Source of the DNA: Gammaproteobacteria bacterium UBA3067
GTDB lineage: Bacteria; Pseudomonadota; Gammaproteobacteria; Pseudomonadales; UBA3067
DNA length: 26,806 nt
Direction of reading: 5' to 3'
Assembly: GCA_002366835.1 (NCBI GenBank)
Contig: DFBZ01000158.1
Span: forward strand, 11,987 to 38,792
The position numbers were made by a program, and so were the translations under genes. Within the stretch, counting starts at the first letter, position 1; each line of letters starts with the position of its first letter. The notes under the pieces were generated by a model. It did no database searches and had not been told where the DNA came from. It saw only the letters and a list, made by a program, of their open reading frames with translations. This document shows, piece after piece, positions 1-7,010 of this stretch.

Positions 1-1248
1 TTCACGCAGCTCGGTATCGAAGTATGTTGGGAAATCTATCTGGTGACTTTTTTCGATTCGTGGAATATCAATTTGATTATGGCAAGTGAGTTGATTGATG
101 ACCTCCTGTCTTAATAAATCATCGGTATTGAGAGTATAACCCTTTTCGATGGGCAGATGATCTTGCGTAAGGGCTTGCTCATACTGGTTTGCTGTTTTGA
201 AATTTTGGCTGTAGGTATTATCGATATGGCTGATTGCTGAGACGCCCATGCCGATAAGATCCGCTTCGCGTGCTGTTGAGTAACCCTGAAAGTTGCGTTG
301 CAGTTGCCCCTGCTGCTGGGCAATCGCCAGGCTGTCTGTCTGTTTTGCGAAATGATCCATTCCGATGTACACATACCCAGCGCTCATGAGTGTATTGGCG
401 CTGTCACAAAGTATTTCCAGTTTTTCCTCAGCGGAGGGCAATGTTTCATCTTTGATTTGCCGTTGGGTTTTGAAACGATGAGGCAGGTGAGCATAGTTGA
501 ATAAGGAAATACGGTCAGGCTGGAGCGCTAATACGCTCTCTATTGTGCTACGGTAACTTTGAGGTGTTTGGTAGGGCAGGCCGTAGATGAGATCCATGTT
601 GATGGATTGGAAACCCAGGTTACGACTGGCCTTTACAACTTTTTCTACCATTGGAAGCGGCTGTACGCGATTGACAGCTTTTTGTACTTTCTCATCAAAG
701 TCTTGTACTCCGAGGCTGATGCGGTTAAAGCCGAGCCCGTGAATGAGGCTAAGGGTATCCAGGTCGGCATCTCGGGGGTCTATCTCAATGGAGTACTCAC
801 CTTGCTCGCCATCCAGTAGGTTGAAGTTGCGTCCTGTATGGTACATCAACTCTGTCATTTCAGAGTGGCTGAAAAACGTTGGTGTGCCACCTCCCCAGTG
901 AAGTTGCACTACCGGGCGGTTTTTCTCAAAGAGCGTCCCCTGGATTTCTATTTCCCGGATAAGTTGGTCGAGGTAGTGTCTGACTCTTTTTTTGTCTGCG
1001 GTCACAATTTTATTGCAAGCGCAGTAGTAACAGATGGTGTTACAGAAAGGGATATGAAAATATAAAGAAAGCGGACGCTTTTTTTGATTACTGCGAGTAA
1101 TAGCTTGTTCGTAATCGTTTATGCCGAATTCTTCGTGGAACTGGATTGCGGTGGGGTAGGATGTGTAGCGTGGGCCAGAGACATTGTTGCTCTGGATAAA
1201 ATCCTTTTTCCATTCTAAACTGGTGCTTGTTTTGCTTTTATATTCCAT
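1..1248 (-). CDS. hemN: Oxygen-independent coproporphyrinogen III dehydrogenase (partial, C-terminus beyond left edge)
   Basis: Radical-SAM enzyme that converts coproporphyrinogen III to protoporphyrinogen IX without oxygen, in the cytoplasm, as a late step of heme synthesis. I translated it by hand: 416 codons are visible without a stop, against about 457 residues in E. coli HemN, so only the C-terminal tail is missing. The N-terminal GPRYTSYPTA segment and the CNTICYYCAC cluster motif (Cys69, Cys73, Cys76, plus Cys78) match HemN, as do VQLHWGGGTP, IGMDHFAK and NFQGYST further on. The ATG at 1246-1248 is the only usual start codon after the upstream in-frame stop; no Shine-Dalgarno is obvious before it. 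The gene is divergent from the sugar transferase at 1490. An FNR/Anr-like box and a -10 lie upstream, which fits low-oxygen induction alongside the cbb3 oxidase genes in this window. Identity is very secure. Confidence 0.95.
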   Translation of the reverse strand, partial: MEYKSKTSTSLEWKKDFIQSNNVSGPRYTSYPTAIQFHEEFGINDYEQAITRSNQKKRPLSLYFHIPFCNTICYYCACNKIVTADKKRVRHYLDQLIREIEIQGTLFEKNRPVVQLHWGGGTPTFFSHSEMTELMYHTGRNFNLLDGEQGEYSIEIDPRDADLDTLSLIHGLGFNRISLGVQDFDEKVQKAVNRVQPLPMVEKVVKASRNLGFQSINMDLIYGLPYQTPQSYRSTIESVLALQPDRISLFNYAHLPHRFKTQRQIKDETLPSAEEKLEILCDSANTLMSAGYVYIGMDHFAKQTDSLAIAQQQGQLQRNFQGYSTAREADLIGMGVSAISHIDNTYSQNFKTANQYEQALTQDHLPIEKGYTLNTDDLLRQEVINQLTCHNQIDIPRIEKSHQIDFPTYFDTELRE

Positions 1249-1310
1249 GGATGAGGTCGTTGCTGAAGCGGTGGCTGGGTCGTGGTGGTGTTTGTACGAA
1301 TCGGCGAAAT

Positions 1311-1350
1311 TTTATACCTTGCCCAAGTTTGAAACTATGACTCTGGTCAA
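1311..1350 (-). promoter_or_regulatory. Anr/FNR-like box and -10 element of hemN
   Basis: Read on the minus strand, TTGACCAGAGTCAT (1350 to 1337) is TTGAC-N4-GTCAT, one base short of the full inverted repeat TTGAY-N4-RTCAA. Twenty bases downstream is TATAAA (1316 to 1311), a plausible -10. This spacing puts the box near -40, the class II activator position of FNR/Anr-type regulators. The predicted transcript starts about 55 nt before the hemN ATG. Seen: the motif and spacing. Inferred: binding by an FNR-family protein. Confidence 0.6.
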
Positions 1351-1489
1351 TCTACGGCGCCTTAGTTGTTTCGTTCATCGCCTAAAATGGACTGCTTTCG
1401 GTGCAAGCTTGGGCATTTTGAATCACGGAGCTACTGCTTAGCCGGTACGGGGTATTGATGGATTACTATTTTAAAAGGGAAGTTGCCGT

Positions 1490-2902
1490 TTGTTTGGTTT
1501 AGGTTCTATGAGTCGTTTTGATTACTTTTCTATTCCCGCGTCGCGCTTTTTCGACTTTTTTGTCACTGTCTTCGCAGCTTATTTTGCATTTTTGCTTCGT
1601 TTTCAGAGCTTCGATGTGGACGCCCCTTATCAAGCGGTGATTTTTATTGGCGCATTGTTGGTGTTCGTCGCTTGCTCATCCACCGGGGTGTATGTCTCGT
1701 GGCGCGGGCGCAATCGAGCATTTCTGTTCGGTCAACTCACCTTAAGCTGGTTTCTGGCATTTTCTGTTTTATTTGCCCTGTTGGTATTTTCCAAACAAAG
1801 CACCTATTTTTCCCGTACATGGATTGGTCTGTGGATGCTGACTGGCCTGATGGGAGCCCTTGGTTTCCGTCTTTTGGTGTACGCGGTATTAGGGTTGGTG
1901 CGCTCCAAAGGGTGGAACCAAAAGCAAGTGTTGATTCTGGGAAATGGGCCGACTGCAGAACTGGTGGTGCGGCGTTTACAGCAGAGTGATTGGATAGGTT
2001 ACGATGTCGCCGGTATTGTGCCGATCACTGAGCGCTGCTCTTCAGACGGGCTGCAGGATATACCGTGTATCGAAAACATTCCCAATCTGGAAGGTTATAT
2101 TCGGGAAAAGGGGATTAAGGAGACGTGGATATGTTTGCCTTTATCCGAAGGGGAGCGTATCCACGATCTTCTTTACGAATTGCGACATAGTACAGTGGAT
2201 ATTCGCTATGCACCGGATATGTCTGATTTGCGCTTACTGAATCATAAGGTTTCGGAAGTTGCTGGTGTATATACCCTTGACTTAAATTGCGGGGGGATGG
2301 ACGAAGTAAATCTCTTTGTTAAAAAGCTGGAGGATATTGCGCTATCTCTCGTGATTCTAATTGCCATATCGCCGCTCTTGGTGCTAATTAGCCTTGGTGT
2401 GAAATTAAGCTCTACTGGGCCGGTGTTATTTAAGCAGCCCCGCAACGGAATTGACGGTAGAAAGATCAAAGTTTATAAGTTTCGAACCATGTATGTGGAT
2501 GCTGAAAAAAGGGTTGGTTTTGAGCAGCAAGCCAAAAAAGGTGACCCGAGAGTAACCCCCTTTGGTGCGTTCCTGCGAAGAACAAGTCTTGATGAACTGC
2601 CACAATTTTATAATGTACTGCAGGGTCGTATGTCCGTAGTAGGGCCGCGTCCCCATGCGTTATCCCACAATGAGCATTATAAGGAGCTGATCACCTCTTA
2701 CATGCAGCGACATAAGGTGAAGCCGGGTATTACTGGTTGGGCGCAGGTTCACGGTTTGCGCGGCGAGACGGATACAGTAGACAAGATGCAGCGACGGGTT
2801 GAATATGATCTTTTTTATATTGAAAACTGGTCAATTTGGTTGGATGTGAAAATTGTGTTTTTGACCCTGTTTAAGGGGTTTAATGACGAAAATGCTTATT
2901 GA
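1490..2902 (+). CDS. Undecaprenyl-phosphate hexose-1-phosphate transferase (WcaJ-type polyprenyl glycosylphosphotransferase)
   Basis: Inner-membrane enzyme predicted to move a sugar-1-phosphate, usually glucose-1-P, from a nucleotide sugar to undecaprenyl phosphate, starting an exopolysaccharide or capsule repeat unit. The 470 residues have the full family layout: four N-terminal membrane helices (about 20-135), a Rossmann-like CoA-binding domain (about 145-250), a hydrophobic re-entrant helix (about 283-305), then the catalytic bacterial sugar transferase domain with KFRTM near 327, the RRTSLDELPQFYNVL segment near 363, and SVVGPRPH. The start is a TTG preceded by AAGGGAAG at good spacing; an ATG six codons on (1508) is the alternative. 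No glycosyltransferase, flippase or polymerase gene is next to it, so its polysaccharide cluster must be elsewhere or it acts as an orphan initiator. Transcription should end at the hairpin at 2954-2994. Confidence 0.88.
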   Translation: MFGLGSMSRFDYFSIPASRFFDFFVTVFAAYFAFLLRFQSFDVDAPYQAVIFIGALLVFVACSSTGVYVSWRGRNRAFLFGQLTLSWFLAFSVLFALLVFSKQSTYFSRTWIGLWMLTGLMGALGFRLLVYAVLGLVRSKGWNQKQVLILGNGPTAELVVRRLQQSDWIGYDVAGIVPITERCSSDGLQDIPCIENIPNLEGYIREKGIKETWICLPLSEGERIHDLLYELRHSTVDIRYAPDMSDLRLLNHKVSEVAGVYTLDLNCGGMDEVNLFVKKLEDIALSLVILIAISPLLVLISLGVKLSSTGPVLFKQPRNGIDGRKIKVYKFRTMYVDAEKRVGFEQQAKKGDPRVTPFGAFLRRTSLDELPQFYNVLQGRMSVVGPRPHALSHNEHYKELITSYMQRHKVKPGITGWAQVHGLRGETDTVDKMQRRVEYDLFYIENWSIWLDVKIVFLTLFKGFNDENAY

Positions 2903-2953
2903 GCTGTCTGAAAAAGGCTCTTTGGAATGCATTCTCGCGTGTTACTTTTCCAT

Positions 2954-2994
2954 AAAAAAACCGCTTAGTGCTATGCGCATTAAGCGGTTTTTTT
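2954..2994. terminator. Bidirectional intrinsic terminator
   Basis: A run of seven A, the stem CCGCTTA (2961-2967), a 13-nt loop, the matching TAAGCGG (2981-2987), then seven T. With A and T runs on both sides it can stop transcription both ways: of the sugar transferase on the plus strand and of tRNA-Asn on the minus strand. A textbook structure. Confidence 0.9.
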
Positions 2995-2997
2995 ATT

Positions 2998-3073
2998 TGG
3001 CTCCTCGACCTGGGCTCGAACCAGGGACCCAATGATTAACAGTCATTTGCTCTACCAACTGAGCTATCGAGGA
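2998..3073 (-). tRNA. tRNA-Asn (anticodon GTT), CCA encoded
   Basis: The minus strand gives a complete 76-nt cloverleaf: acceptor TCCTCGA paired with TCGAGGA, D arm GCTC/GAGC, anticodon stem AATGA/TCATT around CTGTTAA, T arm CCTGG/CCAGG with loop TTCGAGC, discriminator G and encoded CCA. The anticodon GTT lies at 3038-3040 and reads AAY asparagine codons. The gene stands alone, with a strong promoter upstream and a terminator four bases after the CCA. Confidence 0.98.
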
Positions 3074-3106
3074 ATAAACTCATCAACGACGTCGTTTGTG
3101 CGGCGT

Positions 3107-3135
3107 ATATTAGTGTCGGGACTTACTGCCGTCAA
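3107..3135 (-). promoter_or_regulatory. Sigma70 promoter of tRNA-Asn
   Basis: Minus strand: TTGACG (3135-3130), a 17-nt spacer, TAATAT (3112-3107), followed by the GC-rich bases ACGCCG. This is a near-consensus housekeeping promoter. The start should fall near 3100, giving a leader of roughly 27 nt before the mature 5' end at 3073. The GC-rich discriminator resembles growth-rate-controlled stable RNA promoters (inference). Confidence 0.8.
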
Positions 3136-3518
3136 GTGTTTTTCGCAAAGAAGTATAGGCTTATGTTTCGTTGGGGGTGATTCGTTCTTGTCAAGGGGAG
3201 GGTCTATGTTTTTTTGGCGCAAGTGGCTGTATATATGGTGAAAAGTCGGTCTGCTATTCTTCAATATCTGTTCCGGAACAAGCGCTGAATGTAACAGCGT
3301 GTATTCCTGCCCAGGCTTTCTCGTATCTCAGGTGAAGCGAATAGATCTCAGCTTTCTATTTTAAGTGGTATTCCGTTATAGTTGCTCCCCGAATTTCCCC
3401 CTCTTTTTTTTGGTTGGGCGCGCTGTTACCTAGGGTGGCATGGTTTATGACTGGCTGTTTGCCATCACTATCATCCATGTGCGGGGCAGGCGGAATGAGT
3501 ATTTAAGGAGAATAAAAG
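3136..3518. other. Non-coding gap upstream of the thioesterase pair
   Basis: No convincing gene. It holds a perfect 12-bp palindrome, TGTTCCGGAACA (3269-3280), directly followed by the inverted repeat CGCTG-N7-CAGCG (3283-3299). A clear ribosome binding site, AAGGAGA, sits at the right end (3504-3510) and belongs to the next gene. I could not find a strong sigma70 promoter on the plus strand. The short reading frames here overlap the tRNA or have no binding site. Confidence 0.5.
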
Positions 3519-4028
3519 TTGAGTGATAAAAGCCCTTCTAGCCCGGTGTTTGATCCCGAGCAAATGAAAGCAATGCATAAAATGTTTATGGAAAACCATC
3601 CCGGTTTTTTAGAATATCAGTTTGAAGTGGTTGATATTGGAGCGGGTAAAGCATCAATGCGTTTGCCGTATAACGAAAAATTCGTGGGAGACAAGGCGAC
3701 GGGCTCTATTCACGGGGGGATTATTACTCTGCTAATGGATACCGCTGGAGGCCTCTGCTCGATGGCGGCCATTGGAAAGATGACTGCTTTAGCTACCTTG
3801 GACTTAAGGATGGACTATTTACGACCAACCACCCAAGGTTTAGATATTTTGGCAGAGGTCGAGTGCTATCATTTGAGCAATACTGCATCCTTCGTGCGTG
3901 GAATAGCCTACGAAGAAGGCGAACAAAAAGCCGCTGTGGCACATATGGCAGCTGCTTTTATGCTTAATACAAAGGGCCCGAAATTAATGAAAAAACCGCG
4001 ATTCTCTGACGTAGATGGAGGTAAGTAG
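3519..4028 (+). CDS. PaaI-family hotdog thioesterase, first of a tandem pair
   Basis: Predicted cytoplasmic acyl-CoA thioesterase of the PaaI/4HBT hotdog superfamily, 169 residues, slightly longer than the usual 140 because of an N-terminal helix. The signature is HGG (65-67), followed nine residues after the His by Asp74, the position of the catalytic Asp in PaaI. The central hotdog helix (about 66-82) and the later strands with LDLRMDYLRP are visible. The start is TTG, supported by the strong AAGGAGA site eight bases before it. Two bases separate its stop from the next ATG, so it is co-transcribed with the second hotdog protein. The substrate cannot be told; aromatic or medium-chain acyl-CoA is usual for the family. 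Confidence 0.82.
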   Translation: MSDKSPSSPVFDPEQMKAMHKMFMENHPGFLEYQFEVVDIGAGKASMRLPYNEKFVGDKATGSIHGGIITLLMDTAGGLCSMAAIGKMTALATLDLRMDYLRPTTQGLDILAEVECYHLSNTASFVRGIAYEEGEQKAAVAHMAAAFMLNTKGPKLMKKPRFSDVDGGK

Positions 4029-4030
4029 GT

Positions 4031-4471
4031 ATGACTAAGTATTTTGATTTCCTTCTTGATGAAAAAAATGCGAAGGATATTGTGGGTTCCATTCCTTTTG
4101 CTGAGTACCTTGATATACAGATTCAGCAGAATATTAACGGTGAAATTATTTTTTTTCTGCCCTTCGCTGAAAAAAACATTGGCAACCCTGCTATTCGAGC
4201 GCTTCATGGTGGGATTATGGCCAGCTTTGCCGAGTGCGCGGCCTCGTTAATGATCATTGGGACTGTTGCTCATGACCACTTGCCCAAGTGTGTAAACCAG
4301 ACCACAGAGTACCTTAGTAGCTCAAAAGCTGTGGATACCTTTGCTAAAGTGAAGATGAATCGTGTGGGCAGGCGTGTGATTCACTGCGCCACGACCTGCT
4401 GGCAGGAGGAAGGTAAACCTGTTGTTATTTCCCATGCTCGGTTTCTAGTGGGTGATGCGGCTGAGGCCTGA
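4031..4471 (+). CDS. PaaI-like hotdog thioesterase, second of the pair (Glu at the catalytic position)
   Basis: 146-residue hotdog protein, diverged from but co-transcribed with the preceding thioesterase. It keeps HGG (59-61), but the residue nine after the His, Asp in PaaI-type enzymes, is Glu68 here (sequence SFAECAAS). Hotdog thioesterases with Glu at this helix position are known, so activity is plausible, but a heteromeric partner or regulatory role for its neighbour is also possible. The two proteins share the fold but are too different to be a recent duplication. The gene starts two bases after the upstream stop and ends before the interrupted hairpin at 4481-4544. Confidence 0.75.
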   Translation: MTKYFDFLLDEKNAKDIVGSIPFAEYLDIQIQQNINGEIIFFLPFAEKNIGNPAIRALHGGIMASFAECAASLMIIGTVAHDHLPKCVNQTTEYLSSSKAVDTFAKVKMNRVGRRVIHCATTCWQEEGKPVVISHARFLVGDAAEA

Positions 4472-4480
4472 TAGCTTAGG

Positions 4481-4544
4481 AGGCTGTTGAGGCTTTACTG
4501 ATTTGGCTTTGTATCTGGTTCAATTCAGTAAATTTCAACAGCCT
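4481..4544. terminator. Interrupted 18-bp inverted repeat between convergent genes
   Basis: The arms AGGCTGTTGA (4481-4490) and TCAACAGCCT (4535-4544) pair perfectly, as do the inner arms TTTACTGA (4494-4501) and TCAGTAAA (4525-4532). The internal loop is 3 against 2 bases and the apical loop 23. It lies between the thioesterase pair (+) and the ABM gene (-). No T run follows on either strand, so it is not a standard intrinsic terminator. It may protect 3' ends, act as a rho-associated structure, or be a small repeat element. Confidence 0.5.
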
Positions 4545-4564
4545 GCCAGGATCAAACTGAGGCC

Positions 4565-4852
4565 TTATACCGCTGGTTGGAGTACGGTATAGCTTTCATC
4601 TTCTTCCAGTACGTGTCTGATTTTTGCCGAGAGCTCCTTTCTTTGTTCCGATTGGAGCCATTTATTCCAAAATGCTTCAGATTTCCAAGTTGAAATAACA
4701 TAGTAATGGGTGGGCTGATGGCAATTCTGGAGGGCTTCTCCCTCTACAAAGCCAGGCACTTTTCCAGCCTCCAATAGTGTGTTTTTGCTAAGCCTGCGAT
4801 AGAGGCCGTCGAGCTCTGGTATAACGCGTCTTTCGATCATTATTTTAATCAT
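4565..4852 (-). CDS. ABM-domain protein (antibiotic biosynthesis monooxygenase / heme-degrading fold)
   Basis: A small dimeric alpha-beta barrel protein of about 95 residues. The first strand, MIKIMIERRV, the helix with LDGLYRRLSK, the GFVEGEAL strand, YYVISTWKSEAFWNKWLQS and the final helix follow the ABM pattern. In ABM proteins the Trp after the VIS(T/V) strand is strongly conserved. Functions in the family range from quinol monooxygenase to heme degradation to general stress proteins, and nothing here decides between them. I chose the ATG at 4852 because the family usually begins at this Met; a TTG seven codons upstream (4873) is possible, and neither start has a good ribosome binding site. 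The gene is monocistronic, convergent with the thioesterases and divergent from tusA. Confidence 0.7.
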   Translation of the reverse strand: MIKIMIERRVIPELDGLYRRLSKNTLLEAGKVPGFVEGEALQNCHQPTHYYVISTWKSEAFWNKWLQSEQRKELSAKIRHVLEEDESYTVLQPAV

Positions 4853-4944
4853 GGTAGTTACTACGGGATCCAAGGTGAAAAGAGGGAGGCTTTAGTAGAT
4901 AAATAGAGGTTTTCTGAGAAGAAACGCCGCTGCCTTAGTTATCG

Positions 4945-4950
4945 TATAAT
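4945..4950 (+). promoter_or_regulatory. Candidate -10 element for tusA
   Basis: A perfect TATAAT, 112 bases before the tusA ATG. I see no -35 hexamer at 16-18 bp, so this is a weak call resting on the -10 alone. Confidence 0.28.
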
Positions 4951-5061
4951 ATCAAACATTCCTTTGTTATTTATAGCAAAAAACCTAAGGTAAAAGAAAG
5001 AATGCCCGCCCGCCCGCTTAGAAATAGCGTATTGGATAATTTATTGAGGTGAGAAAAACAA

Positions 5062-5307
5062 ATGGCTATGCCCATTCCAAATCATGAGCTGGATACGCTT
5101 GGCTTATATTGTCCTGAACCGGTGATGATGCTGCACAGCAAAATTCGGGATATGGTCGACAGTGAGATATTACTGGTATTAGCGACGGACCCGTCAACAG
5201 AAAGAGATATCCCTAAATTTTGCAGGTTTTTAGGGCATGAACTACTCGCCGAGGAAAAAAAAGATGAGCAGTATCACTATTACATCAGGAAAGTTGAAAA
5301 GGCGTGA
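5062..5307 (+). CDS. tusA: Sulfur carrier protein TusA
   Basis: A cytoplasmic sulfur carrier that takes persulfide sulfur from IscS and passes it on for 2-thiolation of tRNA wobble uridines and for molybdenum cofactor synthesis. It is 81 residues, the same length as E. coli TusA. The active Cys17 lies in the family motif LGLYCPEPVMML, and DPSTERDIPKFCRFLGHEL is the characteristic second half. The ATG is preceded by GAGGTGA at normal spacing; a second Met two codons on is less likely. It appears to be transcribed alone. Note that SirA/YedF-like paralogues share the CPxP motif, but the length and the RDIPKFC segment favour true TusA. Confidence 0.93.
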   Translation: MAMPIPNHELDTLGLYCPEPVMMLHSKIRDMVDSEILLVLATDPSTERDIPKFCRFLGHELLAEEKKDEQYHYYIRKVEKA

Positions 5308-5363
5308 TGCAGCCCAGTCTTTTAGCAGGTTTTGAAACTTGTTGAGTTTACATGTGTAAATGA

Positions 5364-5384
5364 GCACTTTGAGTGCAATTTTAT
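5364..5384 (+). terminator. Weak intrinsic terminator after tusA
   Basis: A short stem, GCACT-TTG-AGTGC (5364-5376), followed by AATTTTAT. A second palindrome, TTTACATGTGTAAA (5347-5360), precedes it. Position downstream of tusA fits a terminator, but the stem has only 5 bp and the T run is broken. Confidence 0.4.
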
Positions 5385-5480
5385 CGAAAAGACCCAAAGC
5401 ATTCGCTGTGCTTACGGAGTAGGCTCTAGGCGCCTTACGCGAAGCCTTAGATGGCCAATTAGTAGCGCTTCAATAGCCTG

Positions 5481-6176
5481 TTAAGGGTCCATCAGTAAAG
5501 AAATGGCCGCCAAGGCTTCTGGGTCTTGCTCTTTAATTTTATTCGCAATGCGGTGCTGAAAAAAATATTTAAAGCTCGGGTGGCTTTGCGCGGAGTATAG
5601 GCTGGCGTCTCCTAATAATACTGGCGTGGTTTCCACCTTGCTTTCGTCCACTAACATACCTTGTACCGTACCGTCGGCCAGTAAGCGCCAGCTTGTGACT
5701 TCTATCAGCATAAAGCGTTCACTCTGGTCGGTTGCCAGTACCGCATGGGTGCCAATGCTGTCTGGGATTTCCTGGATGATTTCATCATCACCACCGGGTA
5801 CAAATTTGTAATACTCAGCGGCAGTTTCCAACTCAAGTGTTTTATGTTTTGGCGCTTCGTAGAAGATATCGTCAATTCCTGGGTCACGATACCCTTCCCA
5901 GCTGCCGTTTAAAGGGTCGTTTATTTCAGAGCAGGGGATGATTTTATTTAACCAGGGCACCATGCCTTCCACTTCGCCATTTTCGCGAAGGCCCCAGCAT
6001 ACAATTTTCAGGCTGAATAGCTTGTCTGGAGTCGAGTCGTTGGTATAAAGCATTTCGAGCCCATCGAGCTCAGGACAAATACGCGTAATTTTATTTTCAG
6101 CAAAGCCCATGTGAGAATTGCCTGAAAAAAGATAAACTACATTGTTGTTACTGGGGGTATTTGCCTGAGTTTTCAT
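5481..6176 (-). CDS. Conserved-looking protein of unknown function next to epmC, with an internal repeat
   Basis: I cannot assign a function. The protein has 231 residues, no signal peptide or membrane segment, and many acidic residues. It contains two similar units with identical spacing: W61-x-L-x3-G67-x-V69-x-G71-M72 and W163-x-L-x3-G169-x-V171-x-G173-M174, each preceded by a hydrophobic strand, which suggests two duplicated beta-hairpin modules. Other notable segments are GNSHMGFAENK near 19-29, DPLNGSWEGYRDP near 87-99 and IPDSIGTHAVL near 137-147. I start at the ATG at 6176. The frame stays open upstream to a GTG at 6404, but those 76 codons have odd composition and no ribosome binding site. 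It is divergent from epmC, and its function may or may not be linked to EF-P modification. Confidence 0.65.
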   Translation of the reverse strand: MKTQANTPSNNNVVYLFSGNSHMGFAENKITRICPELDGLEMLYTNDSTPDKLFSLKIVCWGLRENGEVEGMVPWLNKIIPCSEINDPLNGSWEGYRDPGIDDIFYEAPKHKTLELETAAEYYKFVPGGDDEIIQEIPDSIGTHAVLATDQSERFMLIEVTSWRLLADGTVQGMLVDESKVETTPVLLGDASLYSAQSHPSFKYFFQHRIANKIKEQDPEALAAISLLMDP

Positions 6177-6451
6177 CACATCGTCCGCAGTTGTGTTGAA
6201 TGGAAGGGGGGTAAGCGATTGAGGTAAACAGTACGCTAATTCCCTCAGCTTTTTGGCGTTTGGGTCTCCGCTACAGAGCTTTCTTTTCCTGAACCGATTC
6301 GTAGTCCTAGCCACAGTTCTAGTATAGTGTGCGGCAAATTCATTGGTTGTGTACTCTTGTAACGATTCGTATATCGAGTAAAGAAAGAAGTTTATTTTTC
6401 GCACTTAATGATTGTTTTATAAACCGCTACGGATACTGGTAAGAGTTTTAT

Positions 6452-7009
6452 ATGTTGGCTGATTCATCAGGCGAAAACCTTAAAATACAAGATCTTGCAT
6501 CTATTTTTAAATGTTTATTTGAGGTTTCAGAAAGCGCCGTTTTACAATGGGGTGCAGCGGAGCCTATTTACCTACCCAGTGATTCCTACTGCTCTTTTAA
6601 CCGCGTTATAGCGCGTGATGACTATTTTGCCAGCGCGCTGCATGAGCTCTCTCACTGGTGTATCGCAGGGGCAGAACGTCGCCGTTTGGTGGACTATGGC
6701 TACTGGTATGAACCCGATGGACGCAGTCATGAACAGCAGCGTTTATTCGAGCAGGTGGAAGTAAAACCCCAAGCCTTGGAGTGGATGTTATCTCAGGCCT
6801 GTGGTTTACGTTTTAGAGTTAGCGCTGACAACCTTAATGGCGAAATAGGTGATTTCAGTAATTTTAAAGATAAAATATTTGAGCAGCTTAATACTTATTT
6901 TCGGGACGGGTTACCTGAGCGCGCAGACATGCTTTGCCGAGCACTTGCGAAGCACTATGGACGGGAGAGTTATCTTTATCCGCAATTTTTTCTAAGGGAG
7001 GTAATATAA
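6452..7009 (+). CDS. epmC: Elongation factor P hydroxylase
   Basis: EpmC (YfcM) hydroxylates the lysine of translation elongation factor P that EpmA and EpmB have modified with beta-lysine. At 185 residues it matches the family length (182 in E. coli). The metal-binding motif HELSH is at 64-68, inside the highly conserved HELSHWCIAG segment, followed by DYGYWYEPDGR (81-91) and FEQVEVKPQALEW, all diagnostic of YfcM. The ATG is preceded only by a weak AAGAG. Neither epmA, epmB nor efp is in this window. It is the first gene of a + strand run, ending one base before the SDR gene. Confidence 0.92.
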   Translation: MLADSSGENLKIQDLASIFKCLFEVSESAVLQWGAAEPIYLPSDSYCSFNRVIARDDYFASALHELSHWCIAGAERRRLVDYGYWYEPDGRSHEQQRLFEQVEVKPQALEWMLSQACGLRFRVSADNLNGEIGDFSNFKDKIFEQLNTYFRDGLPERADMLCRALAKHYGRESYLYPQFFLREVI

Positions 7010-7010
7010 A

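Noticed and set aside
3032..3241. Plus-strand reading frame of 69 codons over the tRNA-Asn gene and its promoter
   Set aside because: It overlaps the tRNA on the other strand, has no ribosome binding site and no recognisable protein pattern.
5400..5460. G/C-rich repeats around AGGCGCCT after tusA
   Set aside because: The pairing is short and irregular, with no link to a gene end or promoter.
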